A stretch of 64,000 nt of DNA from Gonatopus flavifemur (GCA_018340375.1 JAFFJZ010000041.1:1612001-1676000), one strand, 5' to 3'; shown: positions 22,580-33,663, numbered from the stretch's first letter. The notes: generated by a model from the letters alone, not told the origin. Numbers and translations are program-made.

Positions 22580-23596
22580 TCATGTTTCTTCAAGAGCAGT
22601 ATTGATATTAGAAGGAATGATTAAACGTCTCGTTAAGGTTTCATCACGTTGAAGGTCTACTAGAATACGTCCCATATCACTCAAGTTAGAAATTAAACTA
22701 AGTGAATCTAAAGTGACACCCTTGAGAAGATTAGACAGCATAGAACCGAATGTGGATAAACAAACTGAAACTTTGCGCTGTTGATCAGCTATTCTATTGT
22801 CTCTAGAGATAATTGGTTCTAAAACCGAAGCTTTAATTTCAGCATTCAGTTTTGGAGGCTCGAATATGACGCAATTTTCAGGCGTGAGGTGTCTTTTGAA
22901 GAGACTTTTCCTCTCTTCTTCAGGTAAACCCTTCTTGATGATATCTTCCCAGCGAACAACAATGTCGTTATGAAGAGGAGGAGCACGTTGGTTTCTTGTG
23001 TCCAAACGTTTACCTACAGCTCCCAAAATTTCAGGAACAAGGGCTGGTTCACTTGATTTCTCCTGATTCACGTTATTGGATTTTTCTGATGATAACTTTA
23101 TGATTGATGGGTTGCTCGATTGAGAATCATTTGATGGAACATTTGATGAATTCTCAAGTGAATTAGTCAACGTATTGTTAGATAAAGTTGGCTGAGATTC
23201 AGTTGACCGTGGAATAACAGCAGGAGTGATTGATGGATTTGCTGGTAATTTTACGGGCAGATTGATTCTAGAACCATCTAAGTTGTCAATTGTAGAAACT
23301 GATGGTGAAGTTTTACCCCTATCAGAGTTTTTCGAACGCTGCGACGACGAAGTCGTATCAATGCCCATTACTGCAGTTATTGGAGGTCTATCTCTTGATG
23401 AAGACTTAGGATATCGTTGAGTCCGATGAGAAGATTTTTCACGCCTGCGATGGGGCCGATGATGCGAATGATGGTGAGCGCGACGATGCGAACGTTGATG
23501 AGAACTGTCGTTTGAATTTGATCCGAGTCTTTTTGATGATTTCGATCGTGATCGAGATTTATCTGTAATGAACACACAGAAGCTGTTGGAGTTCAT
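22580..23596 (-). CDS. DIRS gag-like protein (basic SR/H-rich)
   Basis: From ATG at 23596. The first about 70 residues are Ser/Arg/His-rich (SRSRSKSSKR, HRRAHHHSHHRPHRRR), nucleic-acid binding in character, followed by a Ser/Asn/Pro-rich linker and a folded part from about residue 195 (VPEILGAVGKRLDTRNQRAPP, IVRWEDIIKKGLPEEERKSLF). The frame stops at 22580, but similar residues continue in another frame to about 22330, where a run of C residues (about 22309-22322) also sits. Role by position: capsid-like protein of the element. Confidence 0.6.
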   Translation of the reverse strand: MNSNSFCVFITDKSRSRSKSSKRLGSNSNDSSHQRSHRRAHHHSHHRPHRRREKSSHRTQRYPKSSSRDRPPITAVMGIDTTSSSQRSKNSDRGKTSPSVSTIDNLDGSRINLPVKLPANPSITPAVIPRSTESQPTLSNNTLTNSLENSSNVPSNDSQSSNPSIIKLSSEKSNNVNQEKSSEPALVPEILGAVGKRLDTRNQRAPPLHNDIVVRWEDIIKKGLPEEERKSLFKRHLTPENCVIFEPPKLNAEIKASVLEPIISRDNRIADQQRKVSVCLSTFGSMLSNLLKGVTLDSLSLISNLSDMGRILVDLQRDETLTRRLIIPSNINTALEET

Positions 23597-24082
23597 CCTA
23601 GTTGAAACCAAATTTCTTGGTGAGACTGATTTGAGTGTCCTTGACCAGGCCTCTCCGACTCGTGCATTTTCCCCTAGAAATCCGTTTCACAAAGTGACCA
23701 AGGAATTCCCAAAAAATCCAGGTAGAGCCGCGATCTAGTGAGGCCACTAATCCAGAGACTTGACCTCAACAAATAATTGTTCATGTCACATGTTACACAA
23801 GTTCATAACACGTGAAAGATCACATTGAATCAAATGTATAATCAAATATCATCGCTTGTGTAATTTAATCTTTATTTACCTGTGTATAAAAACGTGAGAG
23901 TTTCAATCATTTATGTGTAAGTCTATTCAATTTGGATAGAATTTCATTTAACTTTTCATTGAAATTGGTTTGTTTTTATCACAGGTTATAACACAGTCAT
24001 CCAAATATTATCAGTTCTTATTATATAAAACCAAGAAATTTCCACAAATTTGAATTACTGTCTGTGTACTTCATATTGTCCG

Positions 24083-24319
24083 ATGACAAGAACATGTGTA
24101 GCTCTTGGCTGTACATCTGGATATCGTAGCAATCCTGAACAGGTACACTTTTTTCAACTACCAAAGGAAGCAGTGCTGGCCAAGGAATGGCAAACAGTGT
24201 CAAAGCGTACACATTTGAAATTAAACACTTCTCACTATTTCTGTGAAAAACATTTTTTGCCGAGCGATATTATTTGGAAAAAAGATATTTGTGATTCTCA
24301 TGGTACAATTGTTCAACAG
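24083..24319 (+). CDS. THAP zinc-finger exon of the P element gene
   Basis: 79 codons from MTRTCVALGCTSGYRS. C2CH pattern visible: CVALGC, then W in AKEWQTVSKR, then CEKHF, with the AVPTF-like tail replaced. Ends CAG with a good GTATGT donor at 24320. THAP domains bind element-end DNA. This exon is intact. Confidence 0.85.
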
Positions 24320-25130
24320 GTATGTATTTCATAGATGTTATTTATTTTGTGTTCAAATAAAATGTGTACATTCATTATGATAGTACATCAGAAAGATTTT
24401 TGAGACGTTAAATTTTGGTTCAGATGTTGAACTTTATAATTTTGTTGATACGAATGATTGAATGTCAATTTGCTTGAATGAAATCAATTTTGAAAAAGTA
24501 ATGCAGTAATCCAATTGCTCATAAGGCACACCTAAGAATTAATTATAAATCTATTTGAATGAACGATTGATACTTCAAGAGTTTGTCGTTGACAACTCTT
24601 CATTTACTTTTGTGTGTCGTTCTTGAATGTTGTCAGTGTTCCTTTGTGAATATGAGGTTTCAACAGGAATGACATGATTTGTTACACTAAAATTTTATTT
24701 TTGAACCGCCCAAACGTATTTGTAACATGATTTCATATATAGTTCTCATATATAGATCTAATTATGAAGATACATTATAATTTATAGCACTACGCTGAGA
24801 AAAAAGAAGTGAACTCAACCACGCGCAGGACATTTGGAATATTTTCTAACACAACACTTCATGCAATTCAATTTGTGATTCACTTAACGATGCAAACTTG
24901 GATGAATCATATATTCAAATTGAGTCGAAGGATTGCGTCTGAACATATACAACTGTCACGTGTAGGTAAGTTCACTATCTTCTTCTCATTGAATATACTT
25001 CTGAAACAAAAGTGAACAATAACTTCAAGCTTTATTGAGTACAAAACGCCTCATGTTTATAATGAGTATTATGAAAATTGTATGAAATTTTGTAATCGTG
25101 AAAAAATTAATACATCACGTACCACTTCAA
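24320..25130 (+). other. P element intron 1 with a hairpin insertion
   Basis: Non-coding. At about 24795-25000 an inverted pair GAGAAAAAAGAAGTGAAC / GTTCACTATCTTCTTCTC suggests a MITE; ends not resolved. Confidence 0.45.
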
Positions 25131-25663
25131 CGACCTCATCTCAGGAAAGGTACAATACCTCCTTCATTTCCATGGACTGAGTTTTCTATCACTACGCCTA
25201 TTGAAGATGAATGACTAGAAAATGAAAATATGGAAAGTCTAAATGAAAACCAAAATTTGAACATTTGTGATAGTTCAATTCCAGATTGTTCAGTCTTCAC
25301 TTTTGAAGATCTCAAGTGTAATGATCAATTATGCATTCCTACAGCTTGGTCTAGAAGGGAAGTACCTTATGGAGATAGTGTGGTGATTTTTTTCAATACT
25401 GTCACTTCTCGAATTGAAAATGAACGAATGAAAGTCATTTCAGTGGAGGAAATAATAATTACACCGAGCATGGAAATCGAAATAAACGTTATGAATCGAC
25501 CCATCGATGTGAATTTTTTTGATTTAAGTGATGATGACTTGAAATCTTCAGATGATTTAGAGAATTTAATAATAAAGATTCATAATTTTCACGTTCGTCG
25601 TGGGGCTACTGTACACAGTACATACGTTTCTTGCAGTATTGCATATAGAAAAAATCAAAATAC

Positions 25664-26169
25664 ATGGAGGCACAATGTCCCCTGCTTTTGGATTCTGATC
25701 AATGTAAATTTTGTAAAAATTTTAATTTTACTCTCGAAAGAAAGCGCAAGAGACTCCACAACAGGGAAAATGAAATTAGAAGCATTCATTGTCACAATTA
25801 TTCCCCTAGTAAAAAAAGGATCATTGATGAACTCCGAAAGCAGAAAAACAATGTCACCAGGGACAACAATAGTGAACGAATTTTGATAGTGAAATTGAAA
25901 AATGAATTGAATAGTTATCAAGCTGAACTGGAATCTGTCAGCGAGACTATGTTACAAGAAAAAATGTCGGGGAAACAGATTCCTTTACATCAGCAGGAAG
26001 TTTTGAAGGAAATTTTGTCTTCGTCTTCAAGAAAAGATCCGAAAGGCAGAAGATATTCCGAAGAATGGATTCTATTATCCTTATTGATGCACATGCGGTC
26101 TCCTGAAACATATGACTTTGTACGGAACAATGAAATCCTTCCTCTACCGTGTATCAGTACCATACGCAG
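25664..26169 (+). CDS. P transposase central exon, coiled-coil part
   Basis: Encodes the region after the THAP domain: SDQCKFCKNF, then a helical RIIDELRKQKNN ... KLKNELNSYQAELESVSETMLQEK (leucine-zipper-like dimerisation), then GRRYSEEWILLSLLMHMRSPETYDFVR as in THAP9/P transposases. Upstream residues from 25230 (SVVIFFNTVTSRIENERM) are in another frame; the break is near 25670. Ends CGCAG with a GTGAAGT donor. Confidence 0.75.
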
Positions 26170-26548
26170 GTGAAGTATAGAGAATATAAAATTCATGTTA
26201 ACAAATCAATACACGAAGAGAAAAAATTTCACTAGTTTAATGAATCTGTCATCTCTGAGTGGATTGAAGAACCTAATGACGACAATTCACTGTGTTAACG
26301 AACTGATGCACCGTGTTTACGAACTGATGCGTTATAATCCTTCGCTAGTTTTGCGAAGTTTGACTCGCTACAAAATGAACTACTATCATTTTAACAAACT
26401 TGCTTGTTCATATAATAACAAGCAAATTTCGCTAGAACAGTGAAATTCTTGCTGTTCCAGTGAATTTTTTCCTCCGTGTACTTATCTCAGTTTGAGAAAA
26501 ATGTAATTTAATATTATGTCAGTCTCATTTGCGGATCAAATTTTACGG

Positions 26549-27125
26549 ATACCTATCAATGATAAATACAAGTTGTGGCTTTGACAAAAATTTCTTCGCG
26601 TCGCTCAAAGTAGCCTTTGATAAAAAAACTGACAGCCAGAAACATGGAATTCTTCTCCTGGATGAAATGGTTACGAGAGAGAGTATCAACGTCAACTCTC
26701 AAACATTGACTCACAGAGGATTAGTTGATTTTGGTTCTGAAGAACAGACATCCACAGACAATTTGAACCAGAGAGCAGATCATGGACTTGTTTTTATGTT
26801 CCAACCTCTCGATGATTCCCAAGCTGCTCAACCTATAAGCGTCTTCGCATCAAAAGGACCTGTTGATGGAACAACATTGGCTCACCTCATTATCAAAGCA
26901 ATTGTTCTACTGGAAAACTAAAGTGCGAAGGGACATGGAATTGTCACACATGGTGCTGCTTCGAATAGAAAATTTTGGTCCATAATAGGTGTTAATGGAA
27001 AAAAAGATGAATTAAAAAGTCACTTTGAGCATCTAACCGATAATTCTAGGAAAGTGTTCGTATTTCCTGATACTCCTCATCTCATGAAAACTATCAGAAA
27101 TCATTTATATGAGAAGGAACTAAAG
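26549..27125 (+). CDS. P transposase catalytic exon (first half)
   Basis: YLSMINTSCGFDKNFFASLK, LLLDEMVTRESINVN (first catalytic Asp), RGLVDFG, then a TAA at 26919, then GHGIVTHGAASNRKFW (second Asp replaced by His), and KVFVFPDTPHLMKTIRNHLY. Donor GTAAGT at 27126. The expected acceptor immediately before 26549 reads ACGG, one base from ACAG. Confidence 0.8.
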
Positions 27126-28102
27126 GTAAGTATCATGAATCACTTTATTTATATTTACGCATCATTATCGTAGGAAGTTTTAATCACACTTAATCACCTA
27201 ATATAGGTCTAGTGAAATGGGGATATAATTTTCGTGATATAATGACTTATTTCGTATTATATAGATGGACCCAGAAGGATCTCCCATAAGATGGGAATTT
27301 TTCAAAATATTGCATGCAATAGACCGTTGTATGCCAATTCCGGTATGCCCAAAACTCACTCCCCACCATTTAGATATAACTAATTCTGCAAAAATGAGAG
27401 TTCACTTGGCTACGCAAGTAATTATAATATCTTACAACATATTTTATTTGTATTTTAACTTGTGCTGTATTGGAAAAAAATTATTGCAATATTCCATTCT
27501 GTTTGGTAGATTTTCAGTAAATCTGTTGCCAGAGGATTGCGATTTTATGCGCGGCACTCCGCCAAGTTGGGGGACTGTGAACACACGGCTCAATTTTGCC
27601 AATAGTTGGATGCTGTATTTGATGTATTAAATATAAGACATACCGCTGATGGACTGAAGCCTCGAAATTCTGATTTTTTGGTAGGTCTGAAATTAGCATT
27701 ATGTATTTAATGATTCATTCCCTTTACTGAAATTAACATAATTTATTGTTTTTTACACCAAAAGAAATAATTACCAAACCAAGAAAAAGTATTCTTAAGT
27801 ATTTTTAAGAGTATATATTCTTGATCATCGCTGATATGTTGTAGGTCCAGAAGAAATTTCCTTGGATCAAGAGAATATTTTCTCATTTCAAGAATTGCAG
27901 AAAAATTTTCTTGTATTAAGGGTACGGATTTTCTAATTGATTTCTCAGAACATGAAAATATGTTTTTGATGATAGTAATGATTTCCCTCTATGTATTATT
28001 GCTGTTTTATAATATTACAGAATGTCAGAATTCCACAAATCTCCATTTCAATTCTCCAATTATTTTACAGATACTAGAGCAAGCACTTGTCAAATTGGAT
28101 AA

Positions 28103-28700
28103 CACAGGCCTGCGAAATTTGACTTTTTTTTCCCCCTCAAACAATAATATCTTTTTCCGAAGCATTTTGATCCGCTGAATCCGAATCTGGCTGCAGAATT
28201 GCTCTATCACGTCAGGTTTTTGAGATATTTCGACCTAAAAATGTGAAAAACACTGTTTTTCGACATATTTGGGGTTACGTAAAGTCGAAGGGTAATTTTT
28301 TTTCTCAAAACCAATACATGCACCTCAAAGTATAAGTCCTCCTCTTCCAAATGCCGTTGAGTTTGCTCAGATACCTTTTTTTTTCATTGAGATACGACAG
28401 TTTGAAAATTGTGTCTCCACCTATTTATTGAGTACATGAGCGCACAAATTTAAAATTGTCGTATCTCAATGAAAAAAAAAGATATTTCAGCAAACTCAAC
28501 GGCATTTGGAAGAGGATGACTGATACTTTGAGGTGCATCTATTGGTTTTGTGAAAAAAATTACCTTTCGACTTTACGGAACCTCAAATATGCCAAAAAAC
28601 AGTGTTTTCCACATTTTTAGGTCGGAATATCCCAAATACCTGACGTGATATAGCAATTCTGGAGCCATATGCGGATTCAGCGCACCAAAATGCTTCAGAA
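28103..28700. repeat. Left subterminal hairpin, ~300-bp arms
   Basis: Arms centred near 28440: CAAATGCCGTTGAGTTTGCT and its complement, ATTGAGATACGACA / TTGTCGTATCTCAAT, and outer GAATCCGAATCTGGCTGCAG / TGGAGCCATATGCGGATTC. The same hairpin occurs in the 52064-53595 element. Confidence 0.85.
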
Positions 28701-29086
28701 AAATGTTGAATGAATGAAGGGGATTGACTTTGGATTGTATTCTACATGAAACACCTTGAGTAGGCCAGGCGCATCACAACGATACGCTAAATTTTTTTCT
28801 TGAGCGAAATACGGTAGAAACTGCTTATAGCATATCACATAAATATATATTTATGCAATATGCTACACTATTATAATCGGACGCCGACAAAATTCTCGCG
28901 CCGGGCGGTAATATCCTTCGAGCCAGCACTGCTGAGATCGTAGATTGTTTGTTGCTATGTTCAGACATTATTCCACTAATTCACTCGGAATGTACTGATT
29001 GTTGTTCTAATTTTTTCCTCCGTGTACAAGTATCGAGTGTCCAGTAATTGTTGTGAATTTCGTGTATTTAAAAAAAAGTTTCACAA

Positions 29087-30802
29087 ATGGCTTCTCGAAA
29101 ATGTATCAATGCTCCAGATAACTTCTGCTACATATGTGGAAATTATGTAATAAAGAGACAGCAACAAATAATTTCTAAATGTATTGAAGAACTATACGAT
29201 AGCTATTTCAAAATCAACATAAAAAACCAAGACAAACAATGGGCGCCTCATAAAGTGTGTTCGACATGTGTACGTGAACTTCGGAAATGGTCAAGAGGAG
29301 AAAAACATTGTTTTAGTTTACAGACTCCAATGATTTGGATGGAACCGCAAAATCATATCAACGATTGTTACTTCTGCTGTTCAAACATAAAAGGATTTAA
29401 TTCTAAAAATAAAGCAGCGATAAGTTATCCTGATATTCGTTCTGTGATTTCACCTACGTATAAAGATCCTGATAGCAAAGAGTTATGCCATCCTGCCCAA
29501 CCATTTTCATCTGATCCTAGTTTAGTTCAAGAGGCTATAATGAATACTTCAGATCCTGACGATGAATATTACGAGTGCAACGAAACACCACCACTGTTTT
29601 CTCAAAGTGAATTGAATGATTTGACAAGAGATCTTAATCTTCCGAAAGATGCTGCGGAATTACTCGGTTCCAGATTGAAAGAAAAAAACATGCTGGATCG
29701 TACAACGAACTTTTATTGGTATAGAGATAGAGAGAAGGATTTTCTACCGTATTTTGCTCAAGAAAAAAATTTAGTGTATTGTTGTGATGTGCCTGGCCTA
29801 CTCAAAATGTTTGATGTAGAATACAATCCAAATGATTGGAGACTTCTTATAGATTCTTCGAAACGGAGCCTCAAAGTAGTATTGTTACATAATGGTAATA
29901 AATTTGCTTCTTTGCCTATTGGACATTCTACTCATTTGAAAGAATGTTATGAAAATTTGGATTTCGTCCTCAAAAAAATAAATTACTCCAATCATAACTG
30001 GACTATATGTGGTGATCTCAAAATATTAACTATGTTGCTTGGTCAACAAGGAGGGTATACAAAATACCCCTGTTTTCTATGTGAATGGGATAGTAGGAAT
30101 AGAGCACGACATTGGATTCAGAAAGATTGGCCACAGAGAGCATCATTGAACCCTGGAAGTAAAAATGTTGTACACGAAACACTAGTTGACCGCTCCAAAA
30201 TTCTGCTACCTCCGCTTCATATCAAATTAGGCATTATGAAGCAATTCGTAAAGGCATTGCCTAAAGATGGTCTTTGTTTCAAATATTTATGTGATAAATT
30301 CAAGCATTTATCGGATGCGAAGATAAAAGAAGGCGTTTTTGTTGGTCCAGACATAAGGAAATTGATGCAAGATCCTGACTTTGAAAAAACTATGAATAAA
30401 ACCGAGAAGCTCGCTTGGAAGTCATTTAAGGAAGTCGTACAACATTTTTTAGGGAACAGAAAAAGCCCTGATTATGAAAATATAGTCAACAGCATGCTTA
30501 ACAATTTCAAAACCCTGGGTTGTAATATGAGTATAAAACTCCATTATTTGCATTCCCATATTGACTTTTTCCCCGAGAATCTTGGTGCTGTCAGTGAAGA
30601 GCAAGGGGAGAGATTTCATCAAGACCTTAAGGTTATGGAGACCAGATATCAAGGAAGGTGGGACGTTAGAATGATGGCTGACTATTGCCGGATGTTAAAG
30701 AGAGATGAACCGAATCATGAGTACAACAGAAAGAGATCAAACAGAAGTTTTGAAGAAACTAGAAAAAGATATCATGTCCTTTTGATTTATCTAGTATCTT
30801 AG
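29087..30802 (+). CDS. Transposase-like protein with Cys-rich N-terminal domain
   Basis: 571 codons, uninterrupted, ATG in MASRKCINAPDNFCYICG. N-terminus: a zinc-binding module (CYICG, CSTCVRELRKW, then CYFCCSNIKGF). Middle and C-terminus resemble an RNase H-fold nuclease: LLIDSSKRSLKVVLLHNGN (Asp at a strand start), TICGDLKILTMLLGQQGG (second Asp), the Cys pair CFLCEWDSR, and VSEEQGERFHQDL (candidate Glu). These catalytic assignments are inferred from spacing. Large sets of uncharacterised Hydra and arthropod proteins look like this; I do not know a named superfamily. It is the only ORF in the element, so it is the likely mobiliser. Confidence 0.75.
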   Translation: MASRKCINAPDNFCYICGNYVIKRQQQIISKCIEELYDSYFKINIKNQDKQWAPHKVCSTCVRELRKWSRGEKHCFSLQTPMIWMEPQNHINDCYFCCSNIKGFNSKNKAAISYPDIRSVISPTYKDPDSKELCHPAQPFSSDPSLVQEAIMNTSDPDDEYYECNETPPLFSQSELNDLTRDLNLPKDAAELLGSRLKEKNMLDRTTNFYWYRDREKDFLPYFAQEKNLVYCCDVPGLLKMFDVEYNPNDWRLLIDSSKRSLKVVLLHNGNKFASLPIGHSTHLKECYENLDFVLKKINYSNHNWTICGDLKILTMLLGQQGGYTKYPCFLCEWDSRNRARHWIQKDWPQRASLNPGSKNVVHETLVDRSKILLPPLHIKLGIMKQFVKALPKDGLCFKYLCDKFKHLSDAKIKEGVFVGPDIRKLMQDPDFEKTMNKTEKLAWKSFKEVVQHFLGNRKSPDYENIVNSMLNNFKTLGCNMSIKLHYLHSHIDFFPENLGAVSEEQGERFHQDLKVMETRYQGRWDVRMMADYCRMLKRDEPNHEYNRKRSNRSFEETRKRYHVLLIYLVS

Positions 30803-31149
30803 GTCTTGTTTGAAACCAGTGCAGCCCCATGTCTGAATTTTATATAAAACGTATATATTTTTCGTTCATACAAATTGTTTAAAAAACTGTAAATATTCAT
30901 ATCTCACATAAAAATGAATCCCGATGTGCTGTAAAAAACTGGCGTTATATTTTAGTTCCACAATCTGAATACCTGGAAAGGAACCATTATTGTTCGAAGG
31001 GAAAATAAAAACTTATATTCCGCAGGTCTGTGAATTATCAACCCTTTGGGGAACCCATTTTTTTGAAGGGAAATTTTCCTTGAATATATGAACATATAAG
31101 TTTTTGGGTCGCTGAATGAGAATATCATATTAGAAAATTAGAATTTTCA

Positions 31150-31815
31150 TTCCCATACATCCTGGCAGCACCCTCAGGAGATCCTAGAAATATTATAATC
31201 TTGGGGATATATTTCACAACTTGGAATACTCGTAACTATGCAAGGAGAAATTGTAGGTCACCGATTAATAGCTTATCTTGAAGAGTAAGAGTAGTACTGG
31301 ATGATGCAATTAGAAGAAAAGACTAAAAAAAATTGTGCACTCAGTACATGAATTCCAAAGTAATCAAAAAACCCATTTTTCGTGGACCTAATCTTAAATA
31401 TCTTGAAATGCTTACGCGATGGCCCAATCCTGACTCCGGATTTGGATTCTACGCAGAAAATTACTTCAGAAAAGAGAATTTCATTTGAAGGAGAATTTCA
31501 TTGTCGATCAGTGTAATAAATGCGAATACTCATTCTGTTGTTGGGACATATTACACAACTTAGAATGGTCGTAACTTTGCGAGAAAAAATCGTACATGAA
31601 CGTTCAATAGCTCATTTTAAACGGGAAGAGTAGTGCAAATTGATGAAGTTGAGAGAAAAGATCAAAAAAATTTTATGCGTCCTGTACATAACCTCAAAAG
31701 TAGCGAAAAACCGCATTTTTCGCGTATTTACCCTCAGATATCTCAAAATCCTGACGTGATAGCCCAATTCTGGCTCCGGATTCGGATTCTACGCAGCAAA
31801 TTACTTCGGAAAATG
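31150..31815 (+). repeat. Right subterminal tandem repeat, ~340-bp unit, two copies
   Basis: CACAACTTxGAATxxTCGTAACT at about 31210 and 31551, and GGCTCCGGATTCGGATTCTACGCAG at about 31770 with a diverged partner near 31430. The second copy abuts the terminal repeat. Confidence 0.75.
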
Positions 31816-32157
31816 GTCACCAGTTCCAAGGGGGAAGAACCTCGCAGGCCTGTGTAATTGGGAAAATTGTGTGGAACAAAGACTCATAGATAAGAACATG
31901 TTTCTCACACCACAAACTGCGCAAGGCCTTCCCGTCACTTTGAAAACGATGATAGATATTAGTATTTATTTGACTGAAAAATTCCAATTATCCTGTGTCT
32001 TTTCGGGGAACAACAATCGAGATGCTTTGGAGGTTTGTCCAAATGAAAAAATTTGGTAGTGTATTTATTCTGATGAATTTCCGAGAAAATTCTAATATAG
32101 GTGTAATACAATACAATTGTTTATAATTTCGCAGCTGTTGATTCACACTGATTTGTA

Positions 32158-32856
32158 CCCAGGTGGCAAAAGGTTCAGAAACTAGAACCCATTGAATTCT
32201 TTCAGAACTGACAAATGAAGTCCTGAAGTATCCTCAAAACGTATTCCTTTGAGAATTATAATTGGGTTTCGTCATACTATAAATCATATTAGTCTAACAG
32301 AACTCAATTTGAATTTTCAAAAGATTTTGTTCTGCTGATATTTTCGGGGGTTATATGCACTGTCAGAAGATCACGTGCTGAAAATGGGCATCTGATCCAA
32401 AATAGATTCATCTATCTCCATCAAAGTGATCTGGTCATGACCGGTCAGCTACTTCGGAAGCCTCCTATGTTACGTCGACACAGGATTTGGATGGAGAATG
32501 AGGTAGATCGGTGGATGAACAATTACTGGTTGGAGAAGCGACGTGGAGGTAACGAAGGAAAGTTCGGCCTTGATTTTCATGCGGACTTTTCTTCGTTGCC
32601 TCTCCGTCCCTTCTCCGACGAGGCACCGTTCATCCATCCATTCTCAACTCAAATTCTGTTTCGAGGTGACGTACTTCATCGGTGGATGTATTGTCAGGGC
32701 ATCTGCATATCAGGAGAATTCCCACTGATGTTAAGAGGAAGATATTTTTAGCTCCCATTTCAGAGAAGATTGCCATTTCCAGAATATGATTCTGTGGGTG
32801 TAGTAGTTCCGAAGGAATTCAATGGAATCTAGTTTTTGGAATCCGAGCTATCTGGG
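32158..32856. mobile_element. Inverted-repeat element in last P intron
   Basis: Left CCCAGGTGGC...CCATTGAATTC, right GAATTCAATGG...GAGCTATCTGGG; nested inner hairpin at about 32460-32690 (GGATGAAC / GTTCATCC arms). End type CCCAGATAGC on the right. No clear target duplication. Open frames inside (32437-32751) are by-products. Confidence 0.6.
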
Positions 32857-32919
32857 GGATAATCTTTTATGATTTGAAATGGTGGAATCCTAATTACACT
32901 ATATCTAAATATTCCTCAG

Positions 32920-33663
32920 AGATTTTTTGGATGCGTACGTCAGGCAGCAGGAGCAAATGATCATCCCGCATCTCCAACATTTTCACAAATTTATAAAATC
33001 CTCTCCACATCCTAACTCCTGGCAATCCCGGAGTATGGGAACTGTTTTGTTGTACGAGATCCCAAGGCCAAAGTACTCATCATTACCCTCAGTGAACTCA
33101 AATCCATTTATTTGACTCCTGCTTCTCAACGATCCCCGCAGATGATTAACTGTATCAAGTCCCGATTGAATAATATCATGAAAAATGATGATTGGGACAT
33201 TTTTGATATGTTTCAATCAGAACATGATAATGCTATCTCATTGGTATTCGATTGTGTTATGTACTATACAACAGGTTGTAGTTGCAAGCAATTAAAGCAA
33301 TTCATGAAATGTGATTTGTGTAAAACTGCTCTTACGACATCAAATGTTAGTTCAGTGGAAGTGCCTGCCACAAATGAAATGCTTTTTGTACATCCCAATG
33401 GTGGTTTATATAGACTGATAACAAATTTAGAAAGTATATTTATAACGTATTGTAATGGAGTGTATGTCGCTGAAAAAGTTATATCATGCGCCGTCGAAAT
33501 GGATATATTTACATTCCCTTGTAGAGAGCATAAAGAAGATGTTTTAGCGTATATTGTGCATTACTATTTACAAATTAGGATGTCGCATTTGTGCCATGAC
33601 ATTAATGATGAGAAAAAGGGAAATCAACATGTAAAAAAAATTGCGAAACATTGTGTTAATTAA
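32920..33663 (+). CDS. P transposase C-terminal exon
   Basis: Acceptor CTCAG then RFFGCVRQAAGANDHPASPT (the preceding Glu is supplied by the exon ending 32032), TAA at 33013, then PEYGNCFV, KSRLNNIMKNDDW and the C-terminal CKQLKQFMKCDLCKTAL module and GGLYRLITNLESIF. Typical of P/THAP9 insertion and C-terminal domains. Confidence 0.8.

Larger units (their letters stand above)
18990..23760 (-). mobile_element. DIRS-type retroelement, degenerate
   Basis: Order on the minus strand: gag-like (23596-22580), reverse transcriptase and RNase H (about 22240-20395), tyrosine recombinase (20398-19403). The left end has an inverted pair, CGAACTTACCTAAGTGAAG (about 18992) and CTTCACTTAGGTAAGTTCG (about 19283). 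A GGTGAGACTGAT...AAGGCCTCTC word near 19233 recurs in diverged form near 23621, as expected of DIRS terminal/internal complementary repeats. Boundaries are approximate. Stops, frameshifts and lost catalytic residues make it non-autonomous. Confidence 0.85.
28103..31854 (+). mobile_element. Transposon with CACAGGCCTGCGA ends and 571-aa ORF
   Basis: 3752 bp. Perfect 13-bp terminal inverted repeat CACAGGCCTGCGA / TCGCAGGCCTGTG, flanked by TAA at 28100-28102 and 31855-31857. Removing it with one TAA restores the P element reading frame (...KLDN/WENCVEQ...), so the boundaries are exact to within the duplication. Subterminal blocks with ATCACGTCAGG and TTTTGAGATAT occur in both ends, near 28200 and 28640 and twice on the right (near 31400 and 31750). 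3-bp TWA duplication is typical of PIF/Harbinger, but the encoded protein does not look like a PIF transposase to me. Confidence 0.9.
24083..33663 (+). pseudogene. P element (THAP9-like) transposase gene, broken
   Basis: Exons in order: 24083-24319 (THAP zinc finger), about 25140-26169 (in-frame TGA 25212-25214, frameshift near 25670), 26549-27125 (TAA 26919-26921), 27265-27417, about 27516-27680 (frameshift near 27606), 28071-28102 plus 31858-32032 (split by the 28103-31854 transposon), 32920-33663 (TAA 33013-33015). RNase H-fold motifs: first Asp in GILLLDEMVTRE kept; the usual DGA is HGA (IVTHGAASNRKFW). The acceptor before 26549 reads GG instead of AG. It originally carried out cut-and-paste transposition; this copy is dead. 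Outer terminal repeats were not found. Confidence 0.87.

Noticed and set aside
32437..32751. 104-aa frame in the last P element intron
   Set aside because: Falls across a hairpin MITE; both strands of the arms produce similar frames.
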